Assembly: GCA_035578155.1 (NCBI GenBank)
Contig: JAPWDM010000008.1
Coordinates: 6,937,847 to 7,001,846, forward strand
Source: Brachynemurus nebulosus
Lineage: Eukaryota > Arthropoda > Insecta > Neuroptera > Myrmeleontidae
Length of the DNA stretch: 64,000 bases
Reading direction: 5' to 3'
The notes beneath the pieces were generated by a model, which saw only the letters and a program-made list of their open reading frames with translations, was not told where the DNA came from and did no database searches. Each line of letters opens with the position of its first letter. Within the stretch, counting starts at the first letter, position 1. The translations under genes were made by a program, and so were the position numbers. Positions 13,412 through 25,304 of this stretch are shown here, piece by piece.

Positions 13412-14543
13412 GCCGGTCCAGACTACACAAATTTTTGTTTGCGCAAACATAAGTTTGTGCAGAATGGTACGTGTGGACGTGAAGTTTGCGCAAACATTTT
13501 GTAAAATCACACAGACTTTTGTTTGAATAAATTGTTTGCACAAACATAAGTTTGTGGATTTTTGTATCTCGCATCAAAAAGTTGGTGTGAACGTGTGAGT
13601 TTGACAACTACCGTAAAAATGACTGAGTAGACACCAATTCAGGCTTTGCACCGTATTTTTTTATATTTCTTTTATGAGTACGTATTCTTTAATATTATAT
13701 TAATTAATATATTAAAAAACATTAATATATTAAAAATTTACGTGAGAATGGTCACTTTATTACAGTAATCAAAAATTTTGGAAAATGTCCCTGGTTTTTA
13801 AAAAAATTACAAAAATAATGTAATTTCTTCTCTATGGTAAATTGGGGTACCTCCAACTTAATCTCAATATCACATCCTCATTATTTCCTCTTAAAAAAAT
13901 AAAAACAATTAAAAGTTTGTAGTCTTCCTTTTTCAGATATTCAAAATAACTAAAATTTCGATTAAACAAGAATTCTTTCATTAGAGCACCAAAATAAATA
14001 GTTTTTAGAAGAAGTTTTAAAAACAAAAAGTAACACTGTTTGAAGACGTCAATTTAAATTGATGTTCTAATATTTTTTATTCAACTTCAACCTTAGTTAT
14101 TGTTGTTACCCGAAAAAATAATTATTCTACTATATTTTAAGAAAGATATCTATTCCGATTTATGTTTAGTGTTTTTAAACCAAACTCATGAGTAACATTT
14201 TTCCTTGTGTCCCTATTCACCCGCTTTTCTCGATTCATTTCAGTCTAGGGTAATGGTCTCTGAAAAATATTGATACTGAATACGTATGTACCATACAATA
14301 AATATTTATTACCAATAAATTACAAAACATTTATTACCACCGACACTTTGTAGGTTGTAAAAGGTGTTAACAAATATGCCGATTTGCTTCAAAAAAAAAA
14401 ATGTGTACTTCATCTATGTATGGTACATATATTATCTACCAAAAGTTTGTGCAAAAATTCAGTCAAACAAAAGTTTGTGTAATGTGGACGTGCTATTTGT
14501 ACAAACTTTTGTTTGTGCAAAAGTTTGTGTAGTGTGGACGAGC
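13412..14543. mobile_element. TA-flanked element with repetitive TTTGTGCAAAC ends
   Basis: Left end GCCGGTCCAGACTACACAAA and right end TTTGTGTAGTGTGGACGAGC are inverse and flanked by TA (13410-13411, 14544-14545). Both sub-terminal regions repeat AAGTTTGTGCAAACAAA-type motifs in both orientations, several copies each, likely transposase-binding arrays (inference). 1,132 bp, no transposase. Confidence 0.7.
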
Positions 14544-15463
14544 TATAAGAGTTAACGTTTAGCAATTATTGCCTTTGTACATCTTTTCTAAAGATCTGAC
14601 ATATTTCGTCAACATTAAAAATGGCAATTAATCTCTTGATTAGTGGTTGTCTGTCATTCTTCAGACTAAATAACAGTTATACGTAATTATATATGATATA
14701 CTATGTGTAATAATAACACTCAGTACAAAAACAAAACAAAAAAAAACAAAAACAAATAACAAAAAGCCTCAAAATAAAAATGGCGGAGAGCCTTGTGGTA
14801 ATGTAAAAGATGAAGTAACACGATACACCATCCACCAAGAAGAAGCAGTGAACCGCGATCAGTGCCTTCTCACAAATATCTAATAACACGAATACAACCA
14901 CGATTTACAAATAAACCAACATTTACATATGGATGTATGTACTTCATTCATTGTCTTTTTACTGCCATCATTATTATGAATACTCCCCTATCGGCGCACT
15001 ACTGCATTATTCAACTCTTTTTAGAACACAACGCGAGTATGTGGTAAGAGCTCTCCTGATAGATGTCCAACCGTGAATATGATGGTACTTACTTAGTACA
15101 TAGTGGATGGCCTTGTCTTTTTTTTTTTATTAAGAAAAAAAAACATTGTTAGTTGTGGTTTTCGTTCGAAATTTCAATTCAAAAAGAATTATTTTTAATA
15201 TTCCATACTGAAATTGACAAAATGGAACACTTTCTGTCTGTCACAATAAAAAATTTTTCCAGGATATCGTGCCGGTCGTCAAGTAATTCTTTTTAAAAAT
15301 TTTTCGGGAAAAACACTTAAAAATTCATGTTTTATACGGTTATTCCAAAAGGGCCGTTCAGATGAATGAGGAATTTTTGGTTCAAAAACTGAGCCAAAAT
15401 TATCAAGAATGGAAAAACTCTAGTGCGATAATTTTGTTGTAGGTAAACCATTTAATTGTTTAA

Positions 15464-15744
15464 CCCTTAACCGGTAAGGTGAATTTTTATAATACTCACG
15501 GTAAAGTGATGTCTGAGAGACATCAACAAATTAACATACCGCGGGCTGGTAACATAGATACCCAAAACTGAAGACCACACGTATATGCATGTATCAAACA
15601 CTCCCCTTACACCAGCTGGATAAAATTTGCCGTAAACCATAAAAGAATACACAAACGTTCAGTTAACAAAAACAAGCAGGGAGGAAGAAAACTGAAAGAA
15701 TATATTTGTATACGACTCACAGACATCACCTTACCGGTTAAAGG
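15464..15744. mobile_element. TTAA-type (piggyBac-like) MITE, 281 bp
   Basis: CCCTTAACCGGTAAGGTGA is inverted at the right end with one mismatch (TCACCTTACCGGTTAAAGG). It is flanked by TTAA (15460-15463) and CTAA (15745-15748). No ORF of its own. Confidence 0.7.
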
Positions 15745-15954
15745 CTAAGACTCTTATATAACTGTTGAATCATTGGCTTTAGATATGGCTCTCGCGATGT
15801 CCCATCGTCTATAATTTCAAATTGTAAAAAATTATTTATTTACATTTTTTTTTTCAAAAAAACTCGAAATCTTACTATAGTTAAGCATTTTTCCGTTGGA
15901 AAATGTCAAATATTTTTAATATATTTATCTTATTATTACATAGATTTTATAATA

Positions 15955-16895
15955 CTGTGTGAGTTTTTCGAGAGTTGCCATCTTTATTACAGCCAAACCG
16001 TTGATTTAATCGAAAAATTGTTCAAATAAGAGTTGTAGATATCGACGGGGGCAACGGATTGCTATAGCCAGGAGCTTTATAGCTCTTATGGTTTTCGAGC
16101 TATGATACAAACTTATAGATTTTTAAATGGGACTATAATTATATTAATTTTCCGATAAAACTGATCTAATGCATTAATTAACAACATAAATGAACAAAAT
16201 AGTATATTGTGCAATAAGTGCGGGAAATTGTCGATTGCCCACGAAAGCGAAGTTGAGCGCACGAACGTAGTGAGTGCGCTCATTCGCTTGAGTAGGGCAA
16301 TCGACAATCCCGCACGAGTTGCACATACTATTTTTTATTACGAATTTCACATATTTTTTTCTATTATTATCATTATTTTTGACATTTAAATTACTTTTTA
16401 AAATAATATTTTTGAGTGTTCGTCTTTTTTTTCTGAATTAATTATCGTTTAAATTACTTTGATGGTGGTTTCTATAGAAATAATTATGAAATAATTATTA
16501 AATGAAAAATTAAGAGGCGGCTTTGCGTGTTTTGATTAAATTTTGCGTGTTTTATTGTCAATTTGCGTGTGGAAAGTTACTTTCCACACGCAAAAAAGTA
16601 TGCGGGAAGAGTACAGTTGGCAAACAGCCATTTTGCGTACAGAAATATGTGCGCCAAGTTAGTACTTCTCCCGCATGAGTAATAAAAAAATTTTTTTTAC
16701 CCAAGTTTAATTTTTTAATTTTTCTTTATCAGTTAGGCGGTAAAAATATGCGTATGTATTTTAGGCTACTTCAACCGATAGTGTTTTTCTTGGTTACATT
16801 TCCATTACATCCAAGAAAAGAACCTTTTTCAGTATCATTTCTATCATAAAAATTTGGTTGTATTATAAATGGCAACTCTCAAAAAACTCACATGG
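15955..16895. mobile_element. Second copy of the 1571-2024 MITE, interrupted
   Basis: Ends CTGTGTGAGTTTTTCGAG and CTCAAAAAACTCACATGG are flanked by TA. Apart from an insertion at about 16200-16684 it aligns with 1571-2024 along its whole length with few differences. Confidence 0.8.
16200..16684. mobile_element. Inserted element with GTGAGTGCGCTCATTCGCT palindrome
   Basis: About 485 bp interrupts the MITE at 15955-16895 between GAACAAAA and AAAATTTTT; the uninterrupted form is seen at about 1800-1815. Near its left end is a long palindrome, ATTGTCGATTGCCC ... GGGCAATCGACAAT, enclosing GCGCACGAACG...GTGCGC. Near its right end is a second one, TTTGCGTGTGGAAAGT / ACTTTCCACACGCAAA. Related copies lie at 26721-26830 and about 59000-59130. 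Confidence 0.7.
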
Positions 16896-17119
16896 TATAT
16901 CGTTCAGGAAATATGGTTTAATTTCCATCATCAATAGCGAAAATGTGTGAACTACTTTAAATTTCATGTTTTTGGAACATTTAAAAAATTTGCTAAAATT
17001 AATTAATTAATACATAATATGTTATGTAACTGAATTTAAAAAAAAAATTGTTACGAAGAAGATCATAAAACTGATTCTGACAGTACCGTATTTTATTAAT
17101 TTCGTTTTATTTGTTTCAG

Positions 17120-17397
17120 TTGCACATCAAAATATGTCGGTGAATATTGTCAACATTTAAATCCATGCGACACGGGCCCGGGACCACGTTGTCAAAATGG
17201 CGGTTCGTGTCACGTGCGTGTATCACCGGGCGCCTCGTCACCCAGTTTCACATGCTCATGTCCACTTGGATTCAGTGCATCCCTATGTGAAATACCGATA
17301 GCCAATTCGTGTGATTCTAGTCCATGTCTCAACGGGGGCATATGTAATTTAACATCATTGAATACGTATCAGTGTATTTGCGCGTCAGGTTTCACAG
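17120..17397 (+). CDS. Notch: Notch exon: end of EGF1, EGF2, most of EGF3
   Basis: Internal exon of the Notch receptor, a single-pass membrane protein whose extracellular EGF repeats bind DSL ligands. It opens with the third base of a codon after AG at 17119, reads 92 codons without a stop, and stops one base into a Gly codon before the donor GTAATT. The first residues, CTSKYVGEYC, are C5-C6 of EGF1. EGF2 follows, with an enlarged Gly/Ser/Pro-containing loop between C3 and C4 (around VSPGASSPSF). EGF3 then runs to its FTG motif. Fly Notch has the same order, including the NPC, CPLGF and SLCEI landmarks. EGF2 keeps an O-fucose consensus (CQNGGSC). EGF3 has CLNGGIC, lacking the Ser/Thr before C3. 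EGF3 has an O-glucose consensus (CDSSPC). Confidence 0.95.
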
Positions 17398-17741
17398 GTA
17401 ATTATCTATCTGTTTTTATTTATTTAACACGTTAATGATCATGGACGCTGTATAGCGTATTGTGTACTAGTTAATATAACTGTAAAAATTAAGTAAATAT
17501 GTACATCAATTCCGTGGAAACTCGATATTTCGTCATATTTGTAATTCGTCACTCCTAAAAAGAAAAAAAGTACGTAGTGTCGTGTACGTGTTTATAATTA
17601 ATTTTTGAAATTTAAATAGAAAAAAATATGAAGTGTGTCGTACCTAGTTGTAAAAATTCCATTAAACAAAAAAATACTCAAAATAAAAGGACATCTTTCT
17701 TTAAATAAGTAAAAATATTTTATTAATTTTTCCATTCTATA

Positions 17742-18965
17742 GGATAGGGCGGGGTAAAAAAAAGACATTAAACTCAACAGTGTTAAATTCAAAAAATAAA
17801 AAATATTACAACAACATTCATTAGTATTTTAAGCTGTCTGGGCCAAAAAATTATTTTTTGGAGAGGGTTTTACAACACAAAAAAAAAATTTCCCCAAACC
17901 TCTGTTATTCATGAGCGAAAAACTCTATCCGCGACTATAATCTTTTTCAGTAAGTAAAAAATCTGATAAGATAGAGTGCTGTATTTTTTTCTTGTTATTC
18001 TACATGCTTTAGTGATGTAAAGTACAAAGTGATCCAACTGTTTGTAATTTTTTTTATATGTTAAAAATACAAGAAAAAAATGGGGTAAAAACAAGACAAA
18101 ATAAGGGGTTAACATTAAGAAAAATTAAAAGTTATTAAACAAGGATTTTCATTTTGGAACTATATAATAACATGTTTAGGCATATTTTATGGATTAAAAA
18201 AATACTTATTGTAAGACTCTTCCGTAAAACAATATTTTTTGTTAGTGAGGAGACAGTTTTTATGGATATCAATTTCAGCTTATTCGAAAATTTGTAGTTT
18301 TGACCCATGAAAATTTATTTGTTTATAGTTTATTCATAGTTTATTCATAGTATTCATAGTTTATTTTGATTTATTTTTTTTTTACTTTATGTAAAGTGGC
18401 GTAAAAAAAAGACAGCCTCAAATTAACATATTTGGTTTTTAAATGACCTGCAATAAATTTTGTATTGTACGTTTGTGAAATAAAAACTATTTTAATATTT
18501 CAAGTCCAAAAAAATTTCCTATGAGCCAAACTTATCAGTTAACTTTTTCTGACTTGCTACTGCTTAATCTTAGCTAAAGTTTTTCGGTAAAATACGTAAA
18601 ATTTAAATATACACATCTATAAAAATTTTTGTAGTAGAGTTGTGAAATAAGAAGTGTTGTACTGCTAATTACCCAAGCTGTCTATTTTTTACCCTTCCAG
18701 TCATGTACTTGCAGTATCCTATTAGTTAGGGGTCTGTCTTTTATTTACCCTCCACTGTCATTTTTACTCCATTTGGCGGGTAAAAAAAAGACAAGGTTTT
18801 TATTTTTTTATAGATTTATGTCATTAGCTTGAGTGAAAAAACATGCAAAATCTCAAAATACAAACAATTTAACATCATACAGTATTTTTCGTGTGTAAAA
18901 ATTGAAATATTTTCTACGTAATAAATGAAAAGTTTTGATTTTGTCTTTTTTACCCCGCCCTACCC
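17742..18965. mobile_element. TA-flanked element with reiterated GGGTAAAAAAAAGACA
   Basis: Left end GGATAGGGCGGGGTAAAAAA and the inverse TTTTTTACCCCGCCCTACCC are flanked by TA (17740-17741, 18966-18967); 1,224 bp. The terminal motif recurs internally near 18082, 18409 and 18776. No transposase recognised. Sits in intron A. Confidence 0.75.
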
Positions 18966-19116
18966 TACATTGTATTATATACATATAATTATAGACATAT
19001 TCTGTAATTCATCTATTTCTGTAATTCATCACCCCTTCAGTCCCGGGCATGACGAATTATCGAGTTTCTACTGTATATTATTTTAACATATTTTCGACAA
19101 TCAAAGACATACAAAC

Positions 19117-19562
19117 TAGTGATGAGCAAATGCAAGACCAAGACTTAGCAGTCTTGGTCTTGGTCTTGTTCTTGCATTAAGAATCTTGGTCTTGCTAGAG
19201 CAGTTTTAGTCTTGGTCTTGCAAAATACAGTCTTGGTCTTGGTCTTGGTCTTGATATTGCTAAAGAATCTTGCACTTTCTTGCATTTTTTATTAGCGAAT
19301 TTTGTCCATCTAAAATCAGAATTTTCTCTCTTTACGGTATTAATTATACTTTTAAACTATTTAAATAATTTAACAAGGGTCTTGTTTTTTTCTTGCTGTT
19401 GTCTTGGTCTTGCTCACTTGAGTCTTGGTATTGGTCTTGGAGTCATACTTATAGTCTTGGTCTTGGTCTTGCTCTTGGTATAAATAGTCTTAGTCTTGGT
19501 CTTGCAAAAAATGCAAGACCAAGACAAGACTGCAAGACCAAGACTAATTTTGCTCATCACTA
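19117..19562. mobile_element. hAT-type MITE with TCTTGG hexamer array
   Basis: Inverted ends TAGTGATGAGCAAA / TTTTGCTCATCACTA and an exact 8-bp target duplication ATACAAAC (19109-19116, 19563-19570). Most of the 446 bp is degenerate (TCTTGG)n, inverted to CCAAGA at both ends, so it should fold strongly. Confidence 0.88.
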
Positions 19563-19693
19563 ATACAAACAAAACATTTAAACAGTAAATCCTTTCTGTC
19601 CCATAATTAGCAAAACCTATTAAATTTCCACCCTGTATATGTAGATATTCCAAAACTTCTTACCATATAATATTTTCATTTTTTTTTCTTCAG

Positions 19694-19889
19694 GTGTCCA
19701 CTGTGAATTACAAGATCATTGCGCGTCACAACCGTGTCGAAACGGTGCCACATGTAAATCATTGGATAATAGTTATAAATGTTTATGTGCACCCGGATTT
19801 TCGGGGCCCATTTGTCAGGACGATATTGACGAATGTTCACACAAACCATGTCGTCAAGGAAAATGCCAAAACACCTATGGCAGTTACAC
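19694..19889 (+). CDS. Notch: Notch exon: end of EGF3, EGF4, first part of EGF5
   Basis: Internal exon of 196 bases. It begins with the last two bases of the split Gly codon and ends two bases into the Thr codon before C4 of EGF5, at the donor GTAAGT. It encodes the C6 end of EGF3, all of EGF4 (six cysteines, starting DHCASQPC) and the first half of EGF5, entered through the calcium-binding linker DDIDEC. EGF4 carries both an O-glucose (CASQPC) and an O-fucose (CRNGATC) consensus. In EGF5 the C2-C3 spacing is four residues (CRQGKC), one fewer than I recall for fly EGF5, so no O-fucose consensus is possible there. Phase agrees with both flanking introns. Confidence 0.95.
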
Positions 19890-20015
19890 GTAAGTTTGTT
19901 TTTTTTATTAATTCTTTTCAGCAAAAAAAAAAAAAATTATCTCTAATCTGTGTTGTATGATTTTATAAAATTAGTTTCGATTGACATTAAAATTAGTATT
20001 GATTTTATAAATTTA

Positions 20016-20450
20016 CTAGCTGTGGCCCGTGGTTTCACCCACGCAAAATTATCTTAATTATTGGTCAAATGATTAGATCAATTTTAAATTAGATAATCGG
20101 AGATTCTGTACATCAGTTATTTATAATGCCTGGCTACGCTCGTCAAACGACTCTAAAGTAGCAATCTTCATATTTCAATAGCATGGCTAAATTCCGCACC
20201 TTTATGTACTTAGATATCCGTATCAATAGGTAGTTTTAGGAGTATTTCCATTTTAGGCGTTGCTTGAGGCACCAAGATCGTAGGGGACAATTTTAATATC
20301 ACAGTTAATTTGGGGCTTATTTGTTGGCCTTCACGGACAATTCTGACCCCCCAGGTTCATTCAAATTTGATATTCTAAAATTCTGAGCATATTTCTCGCC
20401 TAATAACCCTAAATTAACCATATTCATATTTCTATAGCATATTTAATTTT
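20016..20450 (-). mobile_element. Truncated Helitron 3' end (reverse copy of 11512-11906)
   Basis: CTAG at 20016-20019 with preceding A is the reverse of the CTAG^T terminus. The sequence matches the 3' 400 bp of the 9308-11906 Helitron in reverse, including the hairpin stem. It breaks off near 20450. Confidence 0.8.
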
Positions 20451-20474
20451 CAGAATTTTCTATGAGGGTATTTT

Positions 20475-21178
20475 TTTAAAAGCTTTTATTTAACTTGCTA
20501 TGTTAGTATGTTGGTTTAGATCAAATCTTGGAATCAAAATTTAGACAGATTCTAATTGAGCTAGAGATTTCAAATTTTGCATACGTGTCTAACCTTGATG
20601 ACAATGCAATATTGTATAATTAGTTTTGCCCTAAATCGCCCCAAACCAAAATTTTTGATTTTTAGTCCTGTGCAACTTTTTGACATTTCGAATTGTCAAA
20701 TATTGTCCATTGATTTTACATTGCAATTTTTTGTTTCTATAGTTATGCTTGATTAGGGTAAATTAACCGATTAAAATATAAGTAAAGAATTCTTTAATTT
20801 TTTTAAAAATTAATTGTAATCAGACTAAAAAGTAAAAAATAAATTAAAGTAAAAAAAATGTTTTTTAAGAAAAAGCTTTTATTTAAAAATGGGCTAAAAA
20901 AAATAAAATAACTTTTGAGTGAAGTTTGAAGCAATATGCAACATAATTAATAAAAGCTTGAGGCGTTTAATTAAGTTTGATAAGTACTGAAATGTAAAAT
21001 AGCTCTTATATCCAAAACAGAAATACTTAATTAATGATAACGCCTCAAGCTTTTATAAATTATGTTGCATATTGCTTCAAACTTTACTCAAAAGTTATTT
21101 TAATTTTTTTAGCCCATTTTTAAATAAAAGCTTTTTCTTAAAAAACATTTTTTTACTTTAATTTATTTAATTCTGGTA
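20475..21178. repeat. Repeat with foldback half, paralogue of 36622-37290
   Basis: 20820-21178 folds on itself (AAAGCTTTTATTTAAAAATG against CATTTTTAAATAAAAGCTTT). The flanking half, 20475-20819, continues with ATTTAACTTGCTATGTTAGT. The whole appears reversed at 36622-37290. No protein and no clear target duplication. Confidence 0.75.
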
Positions 21179-21627
21179 AGATTAGGTATGAATTATTTAC
21201 CAATTCTAATTACATAACATGATTTCTATCAAAATTAATACAATTAGGTAAAGTGTTGATTTATCGCTACTGTGTATTTAAAAAGTATGAGTCTAAATGC
21301 AAAATATTTACTTGTAAAACACGTTTTTTTATCGTGGTGACCGAATGGTAACATATCCATTTGAGCTAGTAGTTTATGATTATTCATGAAGTTTTGCATT
21401 CTCATTCAGATTTATTAGGATTTCGTAGCACAACTACTAAATGCTTATGTTTCCGTCAAGTGAGTAACTTTTCGCGCGACCAACACGCACCATGTAGAAT
21501 TCAATTGGTGAGCGTCGTCAACAAAAACATTAGTTATGAGGCGATATTTTTTTCGATTGAGTAAATTAAAATAAATATAAAACATTGGCTTGCGAAATAA
21601 ATGCTAACTGTTTTTAATAATTTAGTA

Positions 21628-22589
21628 GAGGTAAGTGGGGGTAAAGTGGGAAATGGCACTTTCCGGGTAAAAACTGTCAAAGTATAGATGTCATGTGCTA
21701 CTGACATCTGTTAGTATTAGTAATGACCACAAACTAATCTTTACCACCTGTCAAAATTTTGAAGCGAATCGTAAATTTCATTTCCCATCGTTTCAATATC
21801 GTTTTTTTCACTCGTTTTAGAGATAAAGAGATTGTAAGTACACTCAAAGTATTCTTTGTAGTCTTGATTTTGATAATGCGTAAGCGTTTCGTGTAATTTA
21901 TACATTGTAAAAAAAATGACACATTTTTGCAAAATGTGGTGCTGGGGTAAAGTGGGAAATGTCACTTTTGAGGCGTCGTTTTGCATTCAAATGTTGTCGA
22001 TTCATTGTTTATGATTTAAAAGAGTGTTGTGAATGTATTTATGTCCCTCTAACCTCTAAATTTCGACTTCATCGCGGTTTTTTTGGTTACCGTAATATAA
22101 AATATCGTACGCACGGCCTGAAAACAAGTTTTTTTAACAATTCGCAAATCTAAATCAAGTTGCAAGAAGCAGCTGAGAAACTTTTGGCAAATAAACGCAT
22201 CGAAGCTCAAAAATCAATTAAGTCATTTTTGCCTTTTTTTTCAGCAAAAAAATTTTCTTTTCTATATTTACTGTATTCTGTATTCTTTGAACCTTTTTTG
22301 CCTTGAAATATAGATATAATAACCTTGCTACAAGATTTGCGTTGAGTTTGTACAGTTTTTTAAGGTTTCCCACTTTACCCCACGATTTTCAATTTTGGCC
22401 ATTTTGCACATGATCAGTCACAAAGCTCGGTAACTCAAAAGAAAATCAATATTTTTAGTTGGTAGCTTAGGCAAAAGATAGTTTATTGATTTCTCTTTAC
22501 TATAAAAATTTTAAACATGGAAAAATAATCACTTTTGTTTAATCAACGGAGCTCCAAAAAAAAGCTTCCCACTTTACCCAACTTACCTC
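21628..22589. mobile_element. TA-flanked element with reiterated GGGTAAAGTGGGAA
   Basis: Left end GAGGTAAGTGGGGGTAAAGT and right end ACTTTACCCAACTTACCTC are inverse, flanked by TA (21626-21627, 22590-22591); 962 bp. The terminal motif recurs at about 21944 (same orientation) and 22370 (inverted). Two short overlapping frames (21741-21986 minus, 21959-22153 plus) are not recognisable transposases. Confidence 0.75.
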
Positions 22590-23099
22590 TACATAGTCAT
22601 TAACGTATTGAAAATATTTACGTTACTTTGTTTTAATTGGACCAGATAAAATGAACGAAGAATTACATAGCTTGACACTGACTCCTCCGTAACCCAACGT
22701 AGCTTTCTATGTAATACCCCTTCCCTCCTTCGATCCAGTCTACATAGCTTAGAAACACTTGCTGAGTATGAGTTCTTGAAAAATTATAAAAAATCTGTAC
22801 CTATGATCCCGTCTGATGGTAGAACTGAGTATTTTCATTTATTTAGACACTTAATTTGGTGCAGTTGCTACCAAACGTACAGTGCCCGACAGTTGGTATC
22901 AATTTTTCCAATCTTCTGAGGCTACAGTTTTATGTTTCTGTACCTTTTTACAAAATTTAATAAAAGAAAAAAATTCATTTTGAAATAAACCCGAAAAATG
23001 ATAAACTAAAGAAGAAGAGAGGAGAACACGCATACTTTTTTTGAAAACTTTTTAAATAAATTTAGATAATAATTATAGGTAACGTAACAACCCATTATA

Positions 23100-23470
23100 A
23101 CAACTTGTCATATGTCCACCTTCTTCACCATCAGCCGAACGATTCGACTGTTCGGGCCGGGACGACGCATATGTACACATACATACATGCATTCAGTGTT
23201 TTTTTTAGCAGATGGTTTGATCAGATAAAAAATTCTGGACCGGTTTTTTTTTTTCATTTTATGTGTGTTGTACTTTAACGAAAGCAAGACAAGACAATAT
23301 TATTATATTATTACACATATGAGGTATGCGGGTCTTGTATGTACGTTATGGAACTTGTTGGCTGGCCATTGCCAGGCAGGCCAGTGTGTTCAGCCAAGCT
23401 AGCTAGCCAGCCAAGTTAAACCGATTGTCGCGCGGTCTTTGTGTCCATACAACACAGTGCGATAATGGAA
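23100..23470. other. GC-richer island in intron B
   Basis: Locally enriched in G+C and CpG against a very AT-rich background (CGTTCGGGCCGGGACGACG region near 23150; GGCTGGCCATTGCCAGGC near 23360). It has no open frame and no match to repeats elsewhere in the window. Candidate regulatory sequence, on composition alone. Confidence 0.3.
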
Positions 23471-23599
23471 CTGAAAAAAATAAATATTTGTACAGATGCC
23501 GATCATATAAATAGAATTTATTATTCATATGTAATAAATTTTATGTTACGTTAAAAAATTTTATTTTACATTAGAAACTGTAGGTAAATATACATAATA

Positions 23600-24270
23600 T
23601 AAAATGATAGAATAATGAAATTGGCGCCGAACTTGTAGGTTTTCGAATCGTTCTTTCTATTTTGATCAAAATTAAACATGAAAAATCAGCAGAAAAACAA
23701 TTTTTGTCGAGTTAGTCATACTTCTACAAGGATTTTCGTCATTTTGATAACAAAAATGAAAAATTCACATCCAAATTACTCGTAATTCAACCAATTTTTT
23801 CACCACCAAAAAAGGCGTAAATAAAATGATAAAACTTGTGGCTGAATTGAAAATGAAACACCACCAGAAAAACGATTTCTGCCGAGTCAGTCATACTTCT
23901 AAAGGGATTTTCAGTCATTTTGCTGTCATAAATGAAAAGTTCACATCCAAATTACCAAAATTCAATCAGTTGTCTTAATTCGTAGCACTTCCGTAAAGCT
24001 CGATTTGAGGGACAATATTTTTTTTTACTTTTATAACGTCATTAAGTTTACTAACATTTTTCAGTGCCTCAAAAACAATAAATAAAATGATAGAACGATG
24101 AAACTGGACCGGAATTATAAACGCTTTTGACCCTGAATTTAGGCAATCGTGCATACAGCCTCATGTGTACCCTTGTTATATTTCTAAAACGAGTTTTTTT
24201 AGCATTTGTATGACAGAAATGTAGAATTTGGACCGAAATTGTGTAATAATTTATAATAACAGACAAATAC
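23600..24270. repeat. Degenerate direct repeat, units of about 230-240 bp
   Basis: Phrases such as AGTCATACTTCTA, GGATTTTC-TCATTTTG and TTCACATCCAAATTAC recur about 240 bases apart. The same family is at about 44510-44780 and 45220-45470, where a TTAA element has inserted. Confidence 0.6.
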
Positions 24271-24872
24271 CGATTCTGGAGTAGTCGAAATGAATCATCT
24301 TATTTGATTTATTTTACAAAGTCGTTCCCTTTTCCCTCCGCATCTGCCCTGCTGAAAAAAATACAGTACATAATTACATTAAGACCAGAAAATCATTTAT
24401 TATTTTTCCCAGTGTAGACCTAATCTTAATTAAATAGCCTGTCGAAGAATATATAACGTGATAATTGTGATAAAAATTTTTTATTAGAATACATTAATTA
24501 AAATCCAATCAAACGATCTATCATTTCATCATATATATGACATGGATAACATCACCTCACCTCCTACGTGGTTGCGCAGATCAGTTAGAACATTCAACAA
24601 CAGTAAGAACTAACCAATACTATAAAAGCCAGTAAAGTCAATTAAAAATGTAATCTTAATAAAAATGAAGAGTAGGTTCATCAAATAAATATTTAAAAAA
24701 AAAAAATCATTTAATTTAAACTAGAAAGAATAATAAATAATTGAATTATATTTTTTTAGTTTTCTATTAATTTATATAATTTATTTCAAATAATTAAGTA
24801 TATGTATACTCAAACATATTATAATTAATTCTTTGATAAAAAAAATGGCTGCCTTGTTTCAACTTAATTTAA

Positions 24873-25304
24873 CCCTTTGCGCTTATAAGACATGTACAAC
24901 ATGACAAGGTGGTTTGTCCATTAACTCTACCATATTTAAAGGTGTTTTGTCTATTGGATCATAAGACATGTACCACATGACACACTGAATGTTGAACTGT
25001 AATGACTGCTCATACTTCACATTACATGAATATTTTATTTAATAACTGCAAACACATTCATTTATTAGAAAAATTGTAAATAAAATAATACAAAATCACG
25101 TTGAATTATCTTTTTAAAATTAAAAACTAATAAAAACAGCACTGAGGAGTGAGGACGTGTTTAGCGCATTTAGTATTCAACTTTGGGGAAACAAGGTTAG
25201 AATATCAAAAGAATCCGTCAGAAAAAGAACGTCAGTCGTTGTCATGTGCTACATGTCTTACCAGCCTATTTACAACTCACTTTTTTTTGCTTGAGTGCAA
25301 AGAG
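24873..25304. mobile_element. TTAA-flanked (piggyBac-like) MITE, 432 bp
   Basis: Exact TTAA on both sides (24869-24872, 25305-25308). Ends CCCTTTGCGCTTATAAG and AGTGCAAAGAG form a short imperfect inverted terminus. A reversed copy is at 44788-45212. The motif GACATGTAC/TGACA recurs inside. Confidence 0.8.

Larger units (their letters stand above)
17398..19693 (+). other. Notch: Notch intron A (phase 1), 2.3 kb
   Basis: Donor GTAATT at 17398 and acceptor TTCTTCAG ending 19693. It joins the Gly of FTG in EGF3 to V-H-C of the same repeat. Over two thirds is mobile DNA: a TA-flanked element (17742-18965) and a hAT-type MITE (19117-19562). I see nothing assignable in 17398-17739, 18968-19108 or 19571-19693. 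Confidence 0.93.

Noticed and set aside
21741..21986. Possible transposase fragment (81 codons, minus)
   Set aside because: It lies within a TA-flanked element and looks protein-like in places, but no helix-turn-helix, DDE or other family motif can be named, and the overlapping plus frame looks equally plausible.
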